Positions 29,826 through 39,647 are shown, counted from the first letter of the stretch. The stretch is 64,000 bases of DNA from Salipiger sp. IMCC34102 (GCF_004145405.1 NZ_SELQ01000010.1:1-64000); one strand, 5' to 3'. Numbers and translations are program-made. Notes: generated by a model not told the origin, from the sequence alone.

Positions 29826-29972
29826 GATTCCCGTGTAATTCGTATGTTTCCCTGTCTCCAATCCCAATCCGGATCTTGATGGCCAAGCCAGGAAATCGGC
29901 TTTTGTCATACGGCTCGACAAACCAGAAACTCAGGCGCAGGTCCGATGAGGGTCCGCAAAGCGGATCCCCTT

Positions 29973-31871
29973 TTAGACTTCGGGTATTTTCGCTGCCACC
30001 GGTCGCAGCACCTGATCGCCACCTTCGACCCAGCGAGCGACCAGCTGGCGCAGGGCGGTCTCGTCGTCGGTTTCGAGAGCCTTTCGCAGCGCCTTGAGGG
30101 CGGCCGCGACCTCGATCTCGGAAGGGTGCGCCTCGCGGGCCTGCAGGATCTTGGGGTGCGGCGTGGTCAGCTGGCCTTCGCCGATCAGCAGTTCCTCGTG
30201 AATCTTCTCTCCGGGGCGCAGGCCGGTGACCCGGATCTCGATGTCGCCTTCGGGGTTGGCGGCATCCTGCACGGTGTAGCCCGCACTTTCGATCATCTGC
30301 ACCGCCAAGTCGTGGATCCGCACCGCGCGCCCCATGTCCAGCACGAAGACGTCGCCGCCTTGCGCGAACCCGCCCGCCACCAGCACCAATGCGGCGGCCT
30401 CGGGGATCGTCATGAAGAAGCGGGTCACGTCCTGATGCGTCAGCGTGACCGGCCCGCCCTTCTGAATCTGGTCCTGGAACAGCGGAATCACCGATCCCGA
30501 CGACCCCATCACGTTGCCGAAGCGCACCATGGTGAAGATCGTCCCGCCGGGTTTCGCGCGGGAGGCCATGTCCTGCAGCACCATCTCGGCCAGCCTCTTG
30601 GAGGCCCCCATAATGTTGGTGGGCCGCACCGCCTTGTCGGACGAGATCAGGATGAACCGGTCGACCCCTGCCATCTGCGCCGCATGCGCTAGGGCCTGCG
30701 TGCCCAGCACGTTGTTGGACATGCCCACCAGCGGGTTCGATTCGACCAACGGCACATGCTTGTAGGCCGCCGCGTGCAACACGACCTGCACCCCGTGGGC
30801 GGTCATAGTGCGCAACACCGCTGCCTCGTCGGTGACCGACCCCAGCACCGGCACGATCTGCACGCGGGTGTCGCGCAAGAGCGCGCGCAATTCCATGTCG
30901 ATGGTGTAGAGCGCCAGTTCGCTTACCTCGAACAGCACCAGCACCGCAGGCTTGCGGCTCAGGACCTGGCGGCACAGTTCCGACCCGATGGACCCGCCTG
31001 CCCCGGTGATCATCACCACCCGGCTCGCGTAGGTCGCACCCGCGCGCGGCAGATCCTCGTCGAGCGCCGCACGGCGCAGAAAGCGCCCCGGCACCACGGG
31101 CTGCAACTGCTCCAGCAGAGGCGCCTCGCGACCGGTCAGCTGGGCGAAAGAAGGGACGGTCTGCACTTCCAGCCCCATATCCTCCAGCCGGCGTGACAGC
31201 TGGGCCACACGCGCGCGCGGCGCGGACGGCATCGCCAGTAGTGCCCGATCGATGCGGTGATCCGCGATCAGCTTGGGGATCGCCATCGGTGGATAGACCT
31301 GCAGGCCCTGCACGATCATCCCTTGGGAATTGGGATTGTCGTCGATGAAGGCCACCGGCAGAACGGTTTCATCCCCGCGCAGGGCGGCGACCAGCTGGCG
31401 ACCCGTGCGGCCTGCGCCGTAGATCAGCACACGGCTGACATTATGCCCACGCCGGTAGATCCGCATCAGCAGGTTCAGCATCGCGATCCGCGCCGCCACC
31501 GAGATCAGGAAGTAGACCAGCGCAAAGTTGATGAAGCTTGCCAAGGGGGCTGCGAACCCCGCCACGTCATAGATCACCGCCGCCGAGACGCCCATCAGCA
31601 CCGCGTGCCCCGCCGTCAGCGCGATCGCGTGGCTCTCGTAAGCCTTTAGCTGCACGGACGGTAGGCCCAGCACGCTGGACAGCAGGCCACCGATCGCCAT
31701 CAGTACCGGCAGCACCAGCCAGTGGTCGGCCACCGTTTCGATCTCGCCCACGGCGTTGCCTTGCAAGATCAGCGCCAACGCCATCGCCACGGGCACAAGG
31801 GCCACGTCCACGCACAGCAGCACACCGCGCTTCGCGCGCCGTGGCAAGAGACTGACCCATCTGTACATCAT
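29973..31871 (-). CDS. Membrane-bound nucleotide-sugar 4,6-dehydratase (CapD/WbpM/PglF family)
   Basis: Protein of 632 residues, full length for the family. Four N-terminal membrane helices (about 15-130) lead to a first CoA-binding-like Rossmann domain with YGAGRTGRQL (151-160). The catalytic SDR domain follows with ITGAGGSIGSELC (288-300), AAAYKHVPLVESNP and the active-site SSDKAVRPTNIMGASKR, where the Tyr of YxxxK is replaced by Met, as is usual in this family. It probably makes UDP-4-keto-6-deoxy-GlcNAc for diaminosugars such as bacillosamine or QuiNAc. It is the first gene of a leftward set that includes the GT32-like and KpsM-like genes. Confidence 0.88.
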   Translation of the reverse strand: MMYRWVSLLPRRAKRGVLLCVDVALVPVAMALALILQGNAVGEIETVADHWLVLPVLMAIGGLLSSVLGLPSVQLKAYESHAIALTAGHAVLMGVSAAVIYDVAGFAAPLASFINFALVYFLISVAARIAMLNLLMRIYRRGHNVSRVLIYGAGRTGRQLVAALRGDETVLPVAFIDDNPNSQGMIVQGLQVYPPMAIPKLIADHRIDRALLAMPSAPRARVAQLSRRLEDMGLEVQTVPSFAQLTGREAPLLEQLQPVVPGRFLRRAALDEDLPRAGATYASRVVMITGAGGSIGSELCRQVLSRKPAVLVLFEVSELALYTIDMELRALLRDTRVQIVPVLGSVTDEAAVLRTMTAHGVQVVLHAAAYKHVPLVESNPLVGMSNNVLGTQALAHAAQMAGVDRFILISSDKAVRPTNIMGASKRLAEMVLQDMASRAKPGGTIFTMVRFGNVMGSSGSVIPLFQDQIQKGGPVTLTHQDVTRFFMTIPEAAALVLVAGGFAQGGDVFVLDMGRAVRIHDLAVQMIESAGYTVQDAANPEGDIEIRVTGLRPGEKIHEELLIGEGQLTTPHPKILQAREAHPSEIEVAAALKALRKALETDDETALRQLVARWVEGGDQVLRPVAAKIPEV

Positions 31872-32299
31872 GTCGTGGTTCCGGTCGCGGGCCTGTCCCG
31901 CAAGGCTGCATCGGTCTTAGGCCTCGCCGGGGGCGGCTATCAAGCCCCACCCGGCGTTTGCCCGGTCCCTGTGACCTTTGGACGGCAGCGGCCGGATCGG
32001 TCGCATTTGATAGAGATACGAATTCAGTTCAACGGGGTTTCCCTAAAACCATTAGATAAATCACTGACAGATATTACTAAATTTAATCCCGCCCGCTTTG
32101 CACCGCCTTTTGGCGGTAAAGGCCAGCCACATCCCTCTGCGCCCCCCAAGGACCAGGCAGAGGATCCCACTGCAGAGAGCGTATTGCCGTAACGACCCAG
32201 TCCAAGCTGAGGTAGTTGTCTCGGATCACCGATCTGGAACTGGTGAACGACATCCTTTACGCGACCAGGCTTTACGACGGCGGGCTCTACCTGTCGGAC
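31872..32299. other. Intergenic region upstream of the dehydratase gene with a gene fragment
   Basis: About 430 bases without a complete gene. An A+T-rich segment at 32030-32095 may hold the promoter for the dehydratase gene. At about 32221-32300 the plus strand reads ITDLELVNDILYATRLYD and GGLYLSDG, like the start of a secreted repeat or propeller protein whose C-terminal end may be the piece at 33976-34088. This is a broken gene rather than a working one. Confidence 0.4.
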
Positions 32300-32359
32300 G
32301 GCGCGATTGCTTGTGACGTCATCGTCTCCCGACACGGCCACGGCCACGGCCCCTCCCTT
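32300..32359 (-). pseudogene. IS transposase orfA fragment (left of the IS256 element)
   Basis: The minus strand reads GGAVAVAVSGDDDVTSNRAVRQ, which continues the orfA fragment at 33723-33890 once the IS256 element and one target-site copy are removed. GGAVAV...DDVTSN is typical of short helix-turn-helix transposase subunits of IS66/IS3 type. The homology stops at about 32300. Confidence 0.55.
32352..32359. repeat. Left target-site duplication of the IS256 element
   Basis: CCTCCCTT immediately left of the element equals CCTCCCTT at 33723-33730 on the right. The match can be read as up to 10 bp. An 8-9 bp duplication is normal for IS256. Confidence 0.8.
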
Positions 32360-33722
32360 GATGGTGTCCCGTGTCGTGGTGTAGCTCACGATAGGCCTCG
32401 CACTTCTGGGCGGGCCGAGCTGGTCAGTTGCACTGTGCTGCAGGCAGGCTGACGGTGAGATCATCGCAGAGAGGGGCGAGCGTTTCCAGCGTCATGTATC
32501 GACCACGCTGCACAGTCCATTCTTCGGTCTGTTCCATCAGGATTGCGCCGACGAGACGGCGTATCGAGGCCTCGTTGGGAAAGATTCCGACGACATCGGT
32601 GCGCCGCTTGATCTCGCCGTTCAGGCGCTCGATGGGGTTTGTCGAGTGCAGCTTGGTCCGGTGTTGTTGCGGAAAGCTCATGTAGGCCAGGACGTCTTCC
32701 TCGGCTCCAGCCATAAGCGTTGCGAGCTTCGGCAGCTTGGGCCGCATCTGGTCGGCGACCAGGCGCCACTGCACTTTGGCCGCCGCGTGGTCCGGTTGAG
32801 CAAAGGCCGTAGCGATGAATGCTGAGACGACCCGTCGGCTGTTCTTGCCAGCGTGAGCCAGGGCATTGCGCTGGAAGTGAACGCGGCAGCGCTGCCAGGT
32901 CGTGGACAACACACGCGCCGTTGCGGCCTTGATGCCTTCATGTGCGTCCGAGATGACAAGCTTCACGCCGTTCAAGCCGCGACGGACAAGGTCGCGAAGG
33001 AACTCGGTCCAGAACGGTTCGGCTTCAGAAGCGCCAATTGCCATGCCCAGGACCTCTCGGCGACCGTCCGTGTTCACCCCGACCGCGATGGTGACGGCGA
33101 CACTGACGATGCGGCCACCTTGGCGCACTTTGAGATATGTCGCGTCGATCCACAGGTAGGGCCACTCCCCTTCGATCGGCCGGGTCAAAAACGCATCGAC
33201 CCGCTCGTCGATTTCTTCGCAGAGCCGGCTGACTTGGCTCTTGGAGATGCCTGTGCCGCCCATGGCCAACACCAGATCATCCATGGACCGTGTCGAGACA
33301 CCGTGGACGTAGGCTTCTTGTATCACGGCTGTCAGCGCCTTCTCTGCGGCCCGCCGAGGCTCGAGGAAGGACGGGAAGTAGGAGCCCGTGCGCAGCCGGG
33401 GGATGCGAAGCTCGACGCTGCCTGCGCGGGTCTGCCAGTCCCGATCGCGGTAGCCATTACGTTGCGCCAAACGCTCGACGCTCTTCTCGCCATAGTCGGC
33501 GCCCGTCTTGGCGCCGACCTCAAGGTCCATCAGACGTTCGGCTGCAAAGCCGATCATCTCGCGGAGCAGGTCGGCATCGGCGCTCTTTTCCACGAGTGCG
33601 CGCAGGTCCATCATCTGTTTGGTCATCGGGTTCAATTCTCGGTTCAGGTTGGTGGTCACAACCCGACCCTACCGAGAAACCCGATGGCCACCGCAAGCTA
33701 CACCACGCCCGGGGACGTCACC
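32360..33722 (-). mobile_element. Complete IS256-family insertion sequence
   Basis: The element is about 1,363 bp. Its ends are imperfect inverted repeats sharing the core CGTGGTGTAGCT, are flanked by an 8-bp duplication, and enclose one intact transposase gene. It inserted into an older transposase fragment, which reads through when the element is removed. The perfect duplication and intact gene suggest recent insertion. Confidence 0.88.
32424..33626 (-). CDS. IS256-family transposase
   Basis: Protein of 400 residues from the ATG at 33626 ([15 protein letters not shown]); an in-frame start 11 codons earlier is less typical. The mutator-type DDE residues are visible: Asp in [12 protein letters not shown], Asp in [12 protein letters not shown], and Glu in [26 protein letters not shown] is the characteristic helical insertion. 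The length is normal and there is no disruption, so it should be active. Confidence 0.92.
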   Translation of the reverse strand: MTKQMMDLRALVEKSADADLLREMIGFAAERLMDLEVGAKTGADYGEKSVERLAQRNGYRDRDWQTRAGSVELRIPRLRTGSYFPSFLEPRRAAEKALTAVIQEAYVHGVSTRSMDDLVLAMGGTGISKSQVSRLCEEIDERVDAFLTRPIEGEWPYLWIDATYLKVRQGGRIVSVAVTIAVGVNTDGRREVLGMAIGASEAEPFWTEFLRDLVRRGLNGVKLVISDAHEGIKAATARVLSTTWQRCRVHFQRNALAHAGKNSRRVVSAFIATAFAQPDHAAAKVQWRLVADQMRPKLPKLATLMAGAEEDVLAYMSFPQQHRTKLHSTNPIERLNGEIKRRTDVVGIFPNEASIRRLVGAILMEQTEEWTVQRGRYMTLETLAPLCDDLTVSLPAAQCN

Positions 33723-33890
33723 CCTCCCTTCAGCATCAGACGCCGCCAACGATACAGCAGGTTCGGTGCTACGCCATTTCGGCGTGCCACGATCGAGATG
33801 CTGGCGTTATCTTCCAGCGTCTCCTCGACGATCCGTAGCTTCTCAGATGAAGTCCAGCGGCGCCGGCGACCGCCATCGGTGATGATCTCT
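33723..33890 (-). pseudogene. IS transposase orfA fragment (right of the IS256 element)
   Basis: From 33890 the minus strand reads MSD, a stop, then EIITDGGRRRRWTSSEKLRIVEE and, further on, IVARRNGVAPNLLYRWRRLMLKGG. This is the helix-turn-helix subunit of an IS66-like or IS3-like element. It is continuous with 32300-32359 across the IS256 insertion. GAACTGGCCCC...GACCGGACACTTAGG at 33940-33975 (reverse strand) is a plausible terminal repeat of that older element. Confidence 0.6.
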
Positions 33891-33975
33891 TAGTCAGACA
33901 TAAGCACGTGCTTAGGTATATCCCTAAGCCTCCATGGTCATGCCTAAGTGTCCGGTCAAAAAGGGGCCAGTTCAC

Positions 33976-34088
33976 CGGATAAGCTCAAGGGAGGGTTGGG
34001 CAACCTCGACGGCGGTGGGGGCAACAGCCTGCGGTTCGAGTATCTAACCGACACCGAGGCGCTGATTACGGCGATTTCCTTCGTCTAG
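33976..34088 (+). pseudogene. C-terminal fragment of a disrupted gene
   Basis: The plus strand reads GGLGNLDGGGGNSLRFEYL and then TDTEALITAISFV before a stop at 34086. It faces the transposase debris and may be the end of the gene whose start is seen near 32221. The glycine-rich part suggests a secreted protein. The family is unknown. Confidence 0.35.
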
Positions 34089-34699
34089 CCCCGCTGGAAC
34101 GGTTTTCGCGCCGTCCGCCAGATCAGCGCCAGATCCCAGCACAGGGTCCGGTTACGGGCATATATCAAATCCAGTCGCGCCTTGGCGGGGATGCAGCAGC
34201 GGCGATAGGTGGCCTCGGTCTGCTCTGCGGTGTCGCAAACGGCCAGCAGGCGTTCCTCGTGGCCGTGATAAATTAGGCTAGCCAGTCCCGTGATCCCGGG
34301 ACGGCAGGCCAGCACGGCGCCGTAGATCTCCGGGTAGGCCTCAACGTAGCGGCGCAGGGGCGGGCGCGGACCGACGAGGCTCATGTCGCCGCGGATCACG
34401 TTCCACAGCTGCGGGATCTCGTCGGCGCGAGAGCGGCGCAGCAGGCGGTGCAACCGGCTCATCTGCCGCTGCTTGTCGCCGCCCGTGACACCGCCCACGC
34501 GGTCCGCGCCCACCGGCATGGTGCGCAGCTTGATCAGGCCGAAGGCGCGGTCGGGGCGGCACATCCGCTCGCTGACGTAAAAGAGCGGCCGGCCTTCGGT
34601 GATCCACATCACCGCCAGCAGGATCCCCAGCAGCGGCAGAAGCAGCAGCCCCAGGGCCACCGCCAACACCAGGTCCAGCGCTCGCTTGGAGGCCGTCAT
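34085..34699 (-). CDS. Initiating sugar-phosphate transferase (bacterial sugar transferase family)
   Basis: Protein of 204 residues from the ATG at 34699, which overlaps the upstream gene by 4 bases; a longer frame to 35392 is antisense-like filler. One hydrophobic segment (LDLVLAVALGLLLLPLLGIL) precedes the small PglC-type catalytic domain: FYVSERMCRPDRAFGLIKLRTM, RLLRRSRADEIPQLWNVI, RGDMSLVGPRPP and PGITGLASL. It transfers a sugar-1-phosphate to undecaprenyl phosphate on the inner leaflet and so starts repeat-unit assembly. The upstream dehydratase-type gene is translationally coupled to it. Confidence 0.9.
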   Translation of the reverse strand: MTASKRALDLVLAVALGLLLLPLLGILLAVMWITEGRPLFYVSERMCRPDRAFGLIKLRTMPVGADRVGGVTGGDKQRQMSRLHRLLRRSRADEIPQLWNVIRGDMSLVGPRPPLRRYVEAYPEIYGAVLACRPGITGLASLIYHGHEERLLAVCDTAEQTEATYRRCCIPAKARLDLIYARNRTLCWDLALIWRTARKPFQRG

Positions 34700-35532
34700 G
34701 CCGTCCCCTCCGGCCAGCCTTGCCGCGCCATCGCAGCGGCGTCGCCTTGCGGAACCGTCCAGAGCGCGCCCAGGCGGGACACGTCCAACTGCAGGTCGGG
34801 CAGTGCCGCGCGCGGCGCGGGCCGCCAGGCGAAAGGCACGTCCAGCGCCGCCAGCACCTCCGCCATGCCCACCGATCCCGCGCGCGCCACGTTCAGCACG
34901 CGCGGCAGCTCCGGCGCCTCCAGCAGGACCGGCAGGAGCGCGGCCAGGTCCGCGGCCCCGATCATCGCGCGCCGCGGCCCCTGCCCGTCCGCGAACCGGT
35001 CCAGCGTCACCGGATCGTCCGGCGTGGCCCCGGCGATCCCCGCCGCCAGCGCGTCGCAGCCCGCGACGTTGCCGATTCGCAGGCAGGTGACGTGATCCTC
35101 GCCCGCCATCGCCTGCTCCATCGCCAGCTTGGCGCGGCCGTAGGCATTGGCGGGGGCGCAGGGGCTGTCCTCGGACAAGGGATCGCGACCTGGCCCGTAG
35201 ACCGCCTGGCTGGACGCCAGCAGCACCCGGCAGGACAGCGCCGCCCCCAGATCCGCCGCGGCCCGCGCCAGTTCCACCGTCTGCATTTCCAGATCGGACG
35301 CATCCCCGGTGGGGCCCGCCAGCATCACGATGCCGGCGATCCGGTCCCGGTCGGCGGCGCCCAATGGAGCTGATACCTTGGCGATGTCCCATTCGAGCGC
35401 GGGGGCTGCGGGGGCCGCGCGCCCCGGCCGGTGCTGCCAGAGCGCGGGCCGGCCCCGGGGCCAGGCGCGCGCCAACGCGCGGCCCAGCTTGCCGGTGCTG
35501 CCAAGGATCAGGATAGACGCGCGATCTGCCAT
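34696..35532 (-). CDS. NAD-dependent sugar epimerase/dehydratase (extended SDR)
   Basis: Protein of 278 residues. The nucleotide-binding motif is LGSTGKLG near 11-18. The SDR catalytic set appears as VLLASSQAVYG (Ser) and AYGRAKLAMEQ (YxxxK). The C-terminal substrate domain is short. Such proteins are often 4-reductases paired with PglC-type transferases and make sugars such as QuiNAc, which would match the CapD-type dehydratase in this window. Coupling to the downstream transferase gene (ATGA) supports this. The specific reaction is inference. Confidence 0.75.
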   Translation of the reverse strand: MADRASILILGSTGKLGRALARAWPRGRPALWQHRPGRAAPAAPALEWDIAKVSAPLGAADRDRIAGIVMLAGPTGDASDLEMQTVELARAAADLGAALSCRVLLASSQAVYGPGRDPLSEDSPCAPANAYGRAKLAMEQAMAGEDHVTCLRIGNVAGCDALAAGIAGATPDDPVTLDRFADGQGPRRAMIGAADLAALLPVLLEAPELPRVLNVARAGSVGMAEVLAALDVPFAWRPAPRAALPDLQLDVSRLGALWTVPQGDAAAMARQGWPEGTA

Positions 35533-35562
35533 GCGGACCCCTCCTCCGGGCCGTCCGCAGAC

Positions 35563-36975
35563 CTACAGAAAAGAGATATCCTCCGCCAGCACCGTGACGT
35601 CCGTCAGGCTCTCGACAATCAGCCTGTCGCCATTTCCGAAGTCGAGCACCGTGTTTTCGTCGCGGACTTCCGCCAGCTTCAGCGCCTCCGCGACGCTGCC
35701 CACCAGGGACGCATCCAGCACGATCTCGTCGCGCCCGGCCTCGTAGTCGACGATCCGGTCGCGACCTTCGGTGTAGACGAAGGTGTCCGCCCCGGCACCG
35801 CCCATCAGCACGTCGTCGCCCGCGCCGCCCCAGAGCGTGTCCGCCCCGGCGCCGCCGATCAGCAGATCGTCACCGTCCCCCCCGTAGAGCCTGTCGTCGC
35901 CGTCACCGCCGTAGAGGATATCCTCGCCCGCACCGCCGTAGAGGACATCGTCCCCCGCCTCGCCCGCCAGCCGGTCGCGGCCCGCCTCCCCCCACAGCGT
36001 GTCATCGCCCGCGCCGCCCGACAGCCGGTCGGAGCCCTCCCCCCCCGACAGCAGGTTGTCGCCCCCGTTGCCGAAGAGCGTGTCGCGCCCGGACCCGCCG
36101 CCAAGCGCCAGGTCGTCCTGCCCCAGCAGGTGCACCGCGTCGAAGGCATGGGTGCCGAGCTGCGCCGACCCCGACAGCAACAGCGCGTGACCGCCATCGG
36201 CCTGCTCCACCACGTCGAGCTTCACGTTGCCGGGCCGCGTGTCGATCACGAGCTCCGCCAGCGTCGCATCGTCGACAAAGACCGAAACCTCCGTCTCCTT
36301 TTCGGGCGTCACCGCCAGGCCGTAGCCCCCCGCGGCGGCGGTCAGGGTGCGCGCGCCCGCGGCCTCGATGCCCAGGCCCGCGATCCCCTCGCCGATATCG
36401 TAGAACAGGTCGCCATCCGCATCCGCGAAGGCCACCCCGGTGACGAAGACCTCCGGCCCCGAGGCGGCGAAGTTCTGCGTCACCATCGAGGTGTGATAGT
36501 CGGTGCCGTCTTCGGTGAAGCGGCCCGACACCTGGGCGATGCCGACCTCGCGCAGCTGGGCGGTAAAGGTGTTCGCCCGGTGCGAGGGGCTGCGGAACAG
36601 CCCTTCGTGGTGCACGTCGATCGCGGCGTCCATGTCCAGCGTGCCGGTGCTCGACCCGCGCCAGGACAGGTTCTCGCGCCAGCTCCAGAGGCCGGTGAAC
36701 TCGTAGCCCGCGGCCTGGATCCGATCCTGGCCGTCGGAGCCGTCCACCCCGTCGTGGCCGAAAGCGTTCGTATCCAGCATCCATTGGCTGTGGCCCAGGG
36801 CGGCCTCCTCCAGCCGGGTATCGGGGGCCAGCACCTGCAGCGTGTCGGGCGCGATGGTGCCGGGGGCCAGGCCCGCGTTCAGGTCCAGCGCGTGGCGGCG
36901 CGCCTCGGCCAGGGGATCGAGGCGGGCGCGGTTGATCAGTTCCAGCAGGTATTGTTCGGCGGCAGTCAGTGCCAT
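35563..36975 (-). CDS. Secreted CAP-domain protein with RTX calcium-binding repeats
   Basis: Protein of 470 residues. Residues 1-165 are a bacterial SCP/CAP domain: [38 protein letters not shown] and FRSPSHRAN carry the conserved His and Glu residues. A middle segment contains a [14 protein letters not shown] calcium-type loop and a carboxypeptidase-regulatory-like strand region. From about 293 to 400 there are roughly twelve RTX nonapeptides of GGxGxDxLx form ([20 protein letters not shown]). With no N-terminal signal, type I secretion through a C-terminal signal is expected. The target is unknown. It is followed by the epimerase gene on the same strand. Confidence 0.85.
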   Translation of the reverse strand: MALTAAEQYLLELINRARLDPLAEARRHALDLNAGLAPGTIAPDTLQVLAPDTRLEEAALGHSQWMLDTNAFGHDGVDGSDGQDRIQAAGYEFTGLWSWRENLSWRGSSTGTLDMDAAIDVHHEGLFRSPSHRANTFTAQLREVGIAQVSGRFTEDGTDYHTSMVTQNFAASGPEVFVTGVAFADADGDLFYDIGEGIAGLGIEAAGARTLTAAAGGYGLAVTPEKETEVSVFVDDATLAELVIDTRPGNVKLDVVEQADGGHALLLSGSAQLGTHAFDAVHLLGQDDLALGGGSGRDTLFGNGGDNLLSGGEGSDRLSGGAGDDTLWGEAGRDRLAGEAGDDVLYGGAGEDILYGGDGDDRLYGGDGDDLLIGGAGADTLWGGAGDDVLMGGAGADTFVYTEGRDRIVDYEAGRDEIVLDASLVGSVAEALKLAEVRDENTVLDFGNGDRLIVESLTDVTVLAEDISFL

Positions 36976-37190
36976 GGGGCAGCCTTCGGGTCAGGTCGGG
37001 ACCCACGGACCGCAGCAGTCCGGGATCGCCTTGCCTTATCCGAGCGCCCAAAGCCGCCCCGTCAGCGGCGGCGATCTGGCGCAAATCTGACAATCGCCCG
37101 TCCGTGCAGGACAGTCCGTTGCGCCATGGGCGACAATCTGACCGGGATCCAGGCCCCCTCCGCCCGCGCCCGAAGGCCGCGGTCTGCCCC

Positions 37191-38315
37191 CTACGGCCCC
37201 AGGGCCAGGGTCGAGGCCGCCAGCCGCAGCACGTTGTTGGCCGCCCCCAGCGGGCTTTCGGTGGCATAGACCAGATCGCCTTCGCGAATGTGGAACTTGC
37301 CCGCGCTGAACAGACCGTCGGCGGTGGTCAGGTCGATGGTGAAGACGACCCGCTCCTGCGGCGGCCCTTCGGCGGTGGGCAGCGCGCCCGGCACGACCTC
37401 AGAGGGGTCGTATTCGCGCAGGATCAATACCCCTTGCGGGTTGGCGCGAGAGGCCTCGACCCCGCCCATGATCGCCAGCGCGTCCAGTGCCGTGACCTCC
37501 GCCTTGGGAAAGAGATGCATTGCCTGCTGGGTCGCGGCGCCCAGCGAGAGGAAGTAGCGCTCCTCGCTTTCGACCAGCACCCGGTCGCCGCCCTGCACCA
37601 CGGTATCCAGCGTCGGCGTCTCGTAGAGGCGCTCCAGCCCGATCCCGTAGGAGCTGCTGCCCCGGAACAGGCGCACCTGCGGGTTGGCCATGTCGTCCGG
37701 CACGCCGCCGCCCAGGGCCAGCAGCGTCAGCAGCGTCACGTTGCGATCGGGCAGCGGATAGACGCCCGGGGCCCGCACGCCCGAGACCAGGTTGGCGGTA
37801 TTGCCGCGACCGGGGTCCACGCTCAGCTGCACCTGGGCCGATGGCACCGTGGGCACCAGCATCTCCTGGATCCGGGTGCGCGCGGTCTCGGGGGCCATGC
37901 CGCTCACCCGCATGTTGCCCACGAAGGGAATGAAGATCCGCCCGTCGGAGCCCACCTGCACCGCGTCGAGCTGCGCCACCCGCTGACCGGGCGAGGTCAG
38001 AAGCGAGTTCTCCTCGGCGTCCCAGATGGTGATCGCCAGCGTGTCGCCGGGGGTGATCAGCAGGCTTTGCGGCTGGGCCTGGTTGCCGATCCAGGGCAGC
38101 CGCGGGGTGCCGCCCGGCCAGTTCGCGATCAAGGGCAGGCTGTCGCGCGTCACGCTGTAGACGGAAAAGTCGTAGACCGGCTCGCCGTTGGCGTCGATGG
38201 CCACCTCGCGCGCGGCCAGGACCTCGGACTGGAACCCGGCGCCGCGCGGCAGGTTGCAGGCCGCGAGCGCCAGGCAGCCGAGCCCCAGAACCACAAGACG
38301 CAGTATGGCTTTCAT
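37191..38315 (-). CDS. Polysaccharide export outer-membrane lipoprotein (Wza/KpsD-like)
   Basis: Protein of 374 residues, started at 38315. It has a lipoprotein signal peptide with lipobox LAAC ending at residue 20. The Poly_export domain begins at about 85 (ITPGDTLAITIWDAEENSLL), followed by VGSDGRIFIPFVGNMRVSGM and at least two SLBB domains (VRAPGVYPLPDRNVTLLTLLAL and a second near 265). The family forms the outer-membrane ring through which capsule passes. It is divergent from glf and the kpsE/T-like genes, with a shared 180-bp promoter region, so the two transcripts are probably co-regulated. Confidence 0.88.
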   Translation of the reverse strand: MKAILRLVVLGLGCLALAACNLPRGAGFQSEVLAAREVAIDANGEPVYDFSVYSVTRDSLPLIANWPGGTPRLPWIGNQAQPQSLLITPGDTLAITIWDAEENSLLTSPGQRVAQLDAVQVGSDGRIFIPFVGNMRVSGMAPETARTRIQEMLVPTVPSAQVQLSVDPGRGNTANLVSGVRAPGVYPLPDRNVTLLTLLALGGGVPDDMANPQVRLFRGSSSYGIGLERLYETPTLDTVVQGGDRVLVESEERYFLSLGAATQQAMHLFPKAEVTALDALAIMGGVEASRANPQGVLILREYDPSEVVPGALPTAEGPPQERVVFTIDLTTADGLFSAGKFHIREGDLVYATESPLGAANNVLRLAASTLALGP

Positions 38316-38498
38316 CGCGATGGGATCCCCCGAAATGTCCCCGCCGACAGGCTTGGGTGGTGCCGATCCAGCCCCCAGCGGTCGAGGCGCAAGATACAAG
38401 GCCAAACCTCCGGGTCAATCGCGCATTGCCAAAGCCCGCCTTTGCCCCGGCGACAAGGTGCTGTAAAGCCGCGCAAACCGATCGAGAAGGGCTGCGGA

Positions 38499-39647
38499 AT
38501 GGCGAACGGATACCTGATGGTCGGCGCGGGATTCTCCGGCGCCGTGGTCGCCCGCCACTTGGCGGATGCGGGCCTGCCCTGCACGGTCGTCGACAGCCGT
38601 TCGCATGTCGCGGGCAACTGCCACACCGCCCGCGACGCCGACACCGGGGTCATGGTCCATACCTACGGGCCGCATATCTTCCACACCGCGGACGACGAGG
38701 TCTGGGACTACGTCCGGCGCCACGCCACGTTTCACCCTTACAAGAACCGCGTGAAATCCACCCACGCGGGCCAGGTCTACACCCTGCCGGTCAACCTGCA
38801 CACGATGAACCAGTTCTTCCGCACCGCCCTGCGCCCCGAAGAGATGCGCGCCCATGTCGCCACCCTCACCGCCGACATCCCCGAGCCGCGCTCCTTCGAG
38901 GACCAGGCGCTGGCCTTCGTCGGGCCCGAGCTCTACGCCGCCTTCTTCAAAGGCTACACCGAAAAGCAGTGGGGCACCTCGCCCGCGAACCTGCCCGCCT
39001 CGATCCTCAAGCGGCTGCCCTTACGGTTCAACTACGACGACAATTACTTCGCCCACCCGCACCAGGGGATGCCGCGCGACGGCTACACCGAATTGGTCGC
39101 CAACATCCTCGACCATCCGCTGATCACCGTGAAACTGGAGACGACTTTCGACCCTGCAGACACGGGGTCTTGGGATCATGTCTTTTGGTCCGGCCCGCTT
39201 GACGGGTTCTTCGGCTACGCGCTGGGGCGCCTCGGCTACCGCACGCTCGACTTCGAAGAATTCCGGGCGGTGGGCGACTGGCAGGGCTGTGCGGTGATGA
39301 ACCATCCCGACCCTGACGTGACTTTCACCCGCATTACCGAACACAAGCATTTTGCCCCTTGGGAAACCCACGAGAAATCCGTGCTCTACCGTGAATACGC
39401 CCGCGCCTGCGGCCCAGAGGATACCCCCTACTACCCGATCCGCCTGGTCGAGGAGAAAGCCCTGCTCGCCGATTACGTCGCCCGCGCCCGGCAAACGGAG
39501 GGCGTCACCTTCATGGGCCGGTTGGGCACTTACCGCTACCTCGACATGGACGTCACCATCCGGGAGGCGCTCGACACCGCGCGCGCCTTCCTTGCCGCGC
39601 ACCAGTCGGGCGACACGCCGCCGCTTTTCTCGCAGGCCCCGCTATGA
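38499..39647 (+). CDS. glf: UDP-galactopyranose mutase
   Basis: Protein of 382 residues from the ATG at 38499 (GAAGG upstream). This flavoenzyme interconverts UDP-galactopyranose and UDP-galactofuranose. The FAD dinucleotide motif GAGFSGAVVARHL begins at residue 9. HTYGPHIFHT, KNRVKSTHAGQVYTLPVNL, the catalytic-loop WGTSPANLPASILKRLP and the C-terminal GRLGTYRYLDMD (flavin and substrate Arg, Tyr) are all present. It overlaps the next glycosyltransferase gene by 4 bases, which suggests that the transferase uses UDP-Galf. Family length is normal. Confidence 0.93.
   Translation: MANGYLMVGAGFSGAVVARHLADAGLPCTVVDSRSHVAGNCHTARDADTGVMVHTYGPHIFHTADDEVWDYVRRHATFHPYKNRVKSTHAGQVYTLPVNLHTMNQFFRTALRPEEMRAHVATLTADIPEPRSFEDQALAFVGPELYAAFFKGYTEKQWGTSPANLPASILKRLPLRFNYDDNYFAHPHQGMPRDGYTELVANILDHPLITVKLETTFDPADTGSWDHVFWSGPLDGFFGYALGRLGYRTLDFEEFRAVGDWQGCAVMNHPDPDVTFTRITEHKHFAPWETHEKSVLYREYARACGPEDTPYYPIRLVEEKALLADYVARARQTEGVTFMGRLGTYRYLDMDVTIREALDTARAFLAAHQSGDTPPLFSQAPL

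Noticed and set aside
32024-32464. 146-codon minus-strand frame left of the IS256 gene
   Set aside because: Part of it is transposase orfA sequence and part is IS256 terminus; it is a chimera produced by insertion.
34700-35392. N-terminal extension of the sugar transferase
   Set aside because: It is an out-of-frame reading of the epimerase gene, Gly/Arg-rich; the coupled ATG at 34699 fits the family.
36969-38498. 500-codon N-terminal extension of UDP-galactopyranose mutase
   Set aside because: It is antisense to the KpsD-like gene and unlike any Glf. The ATG at 38499 has a ribosome site and gives normal length.
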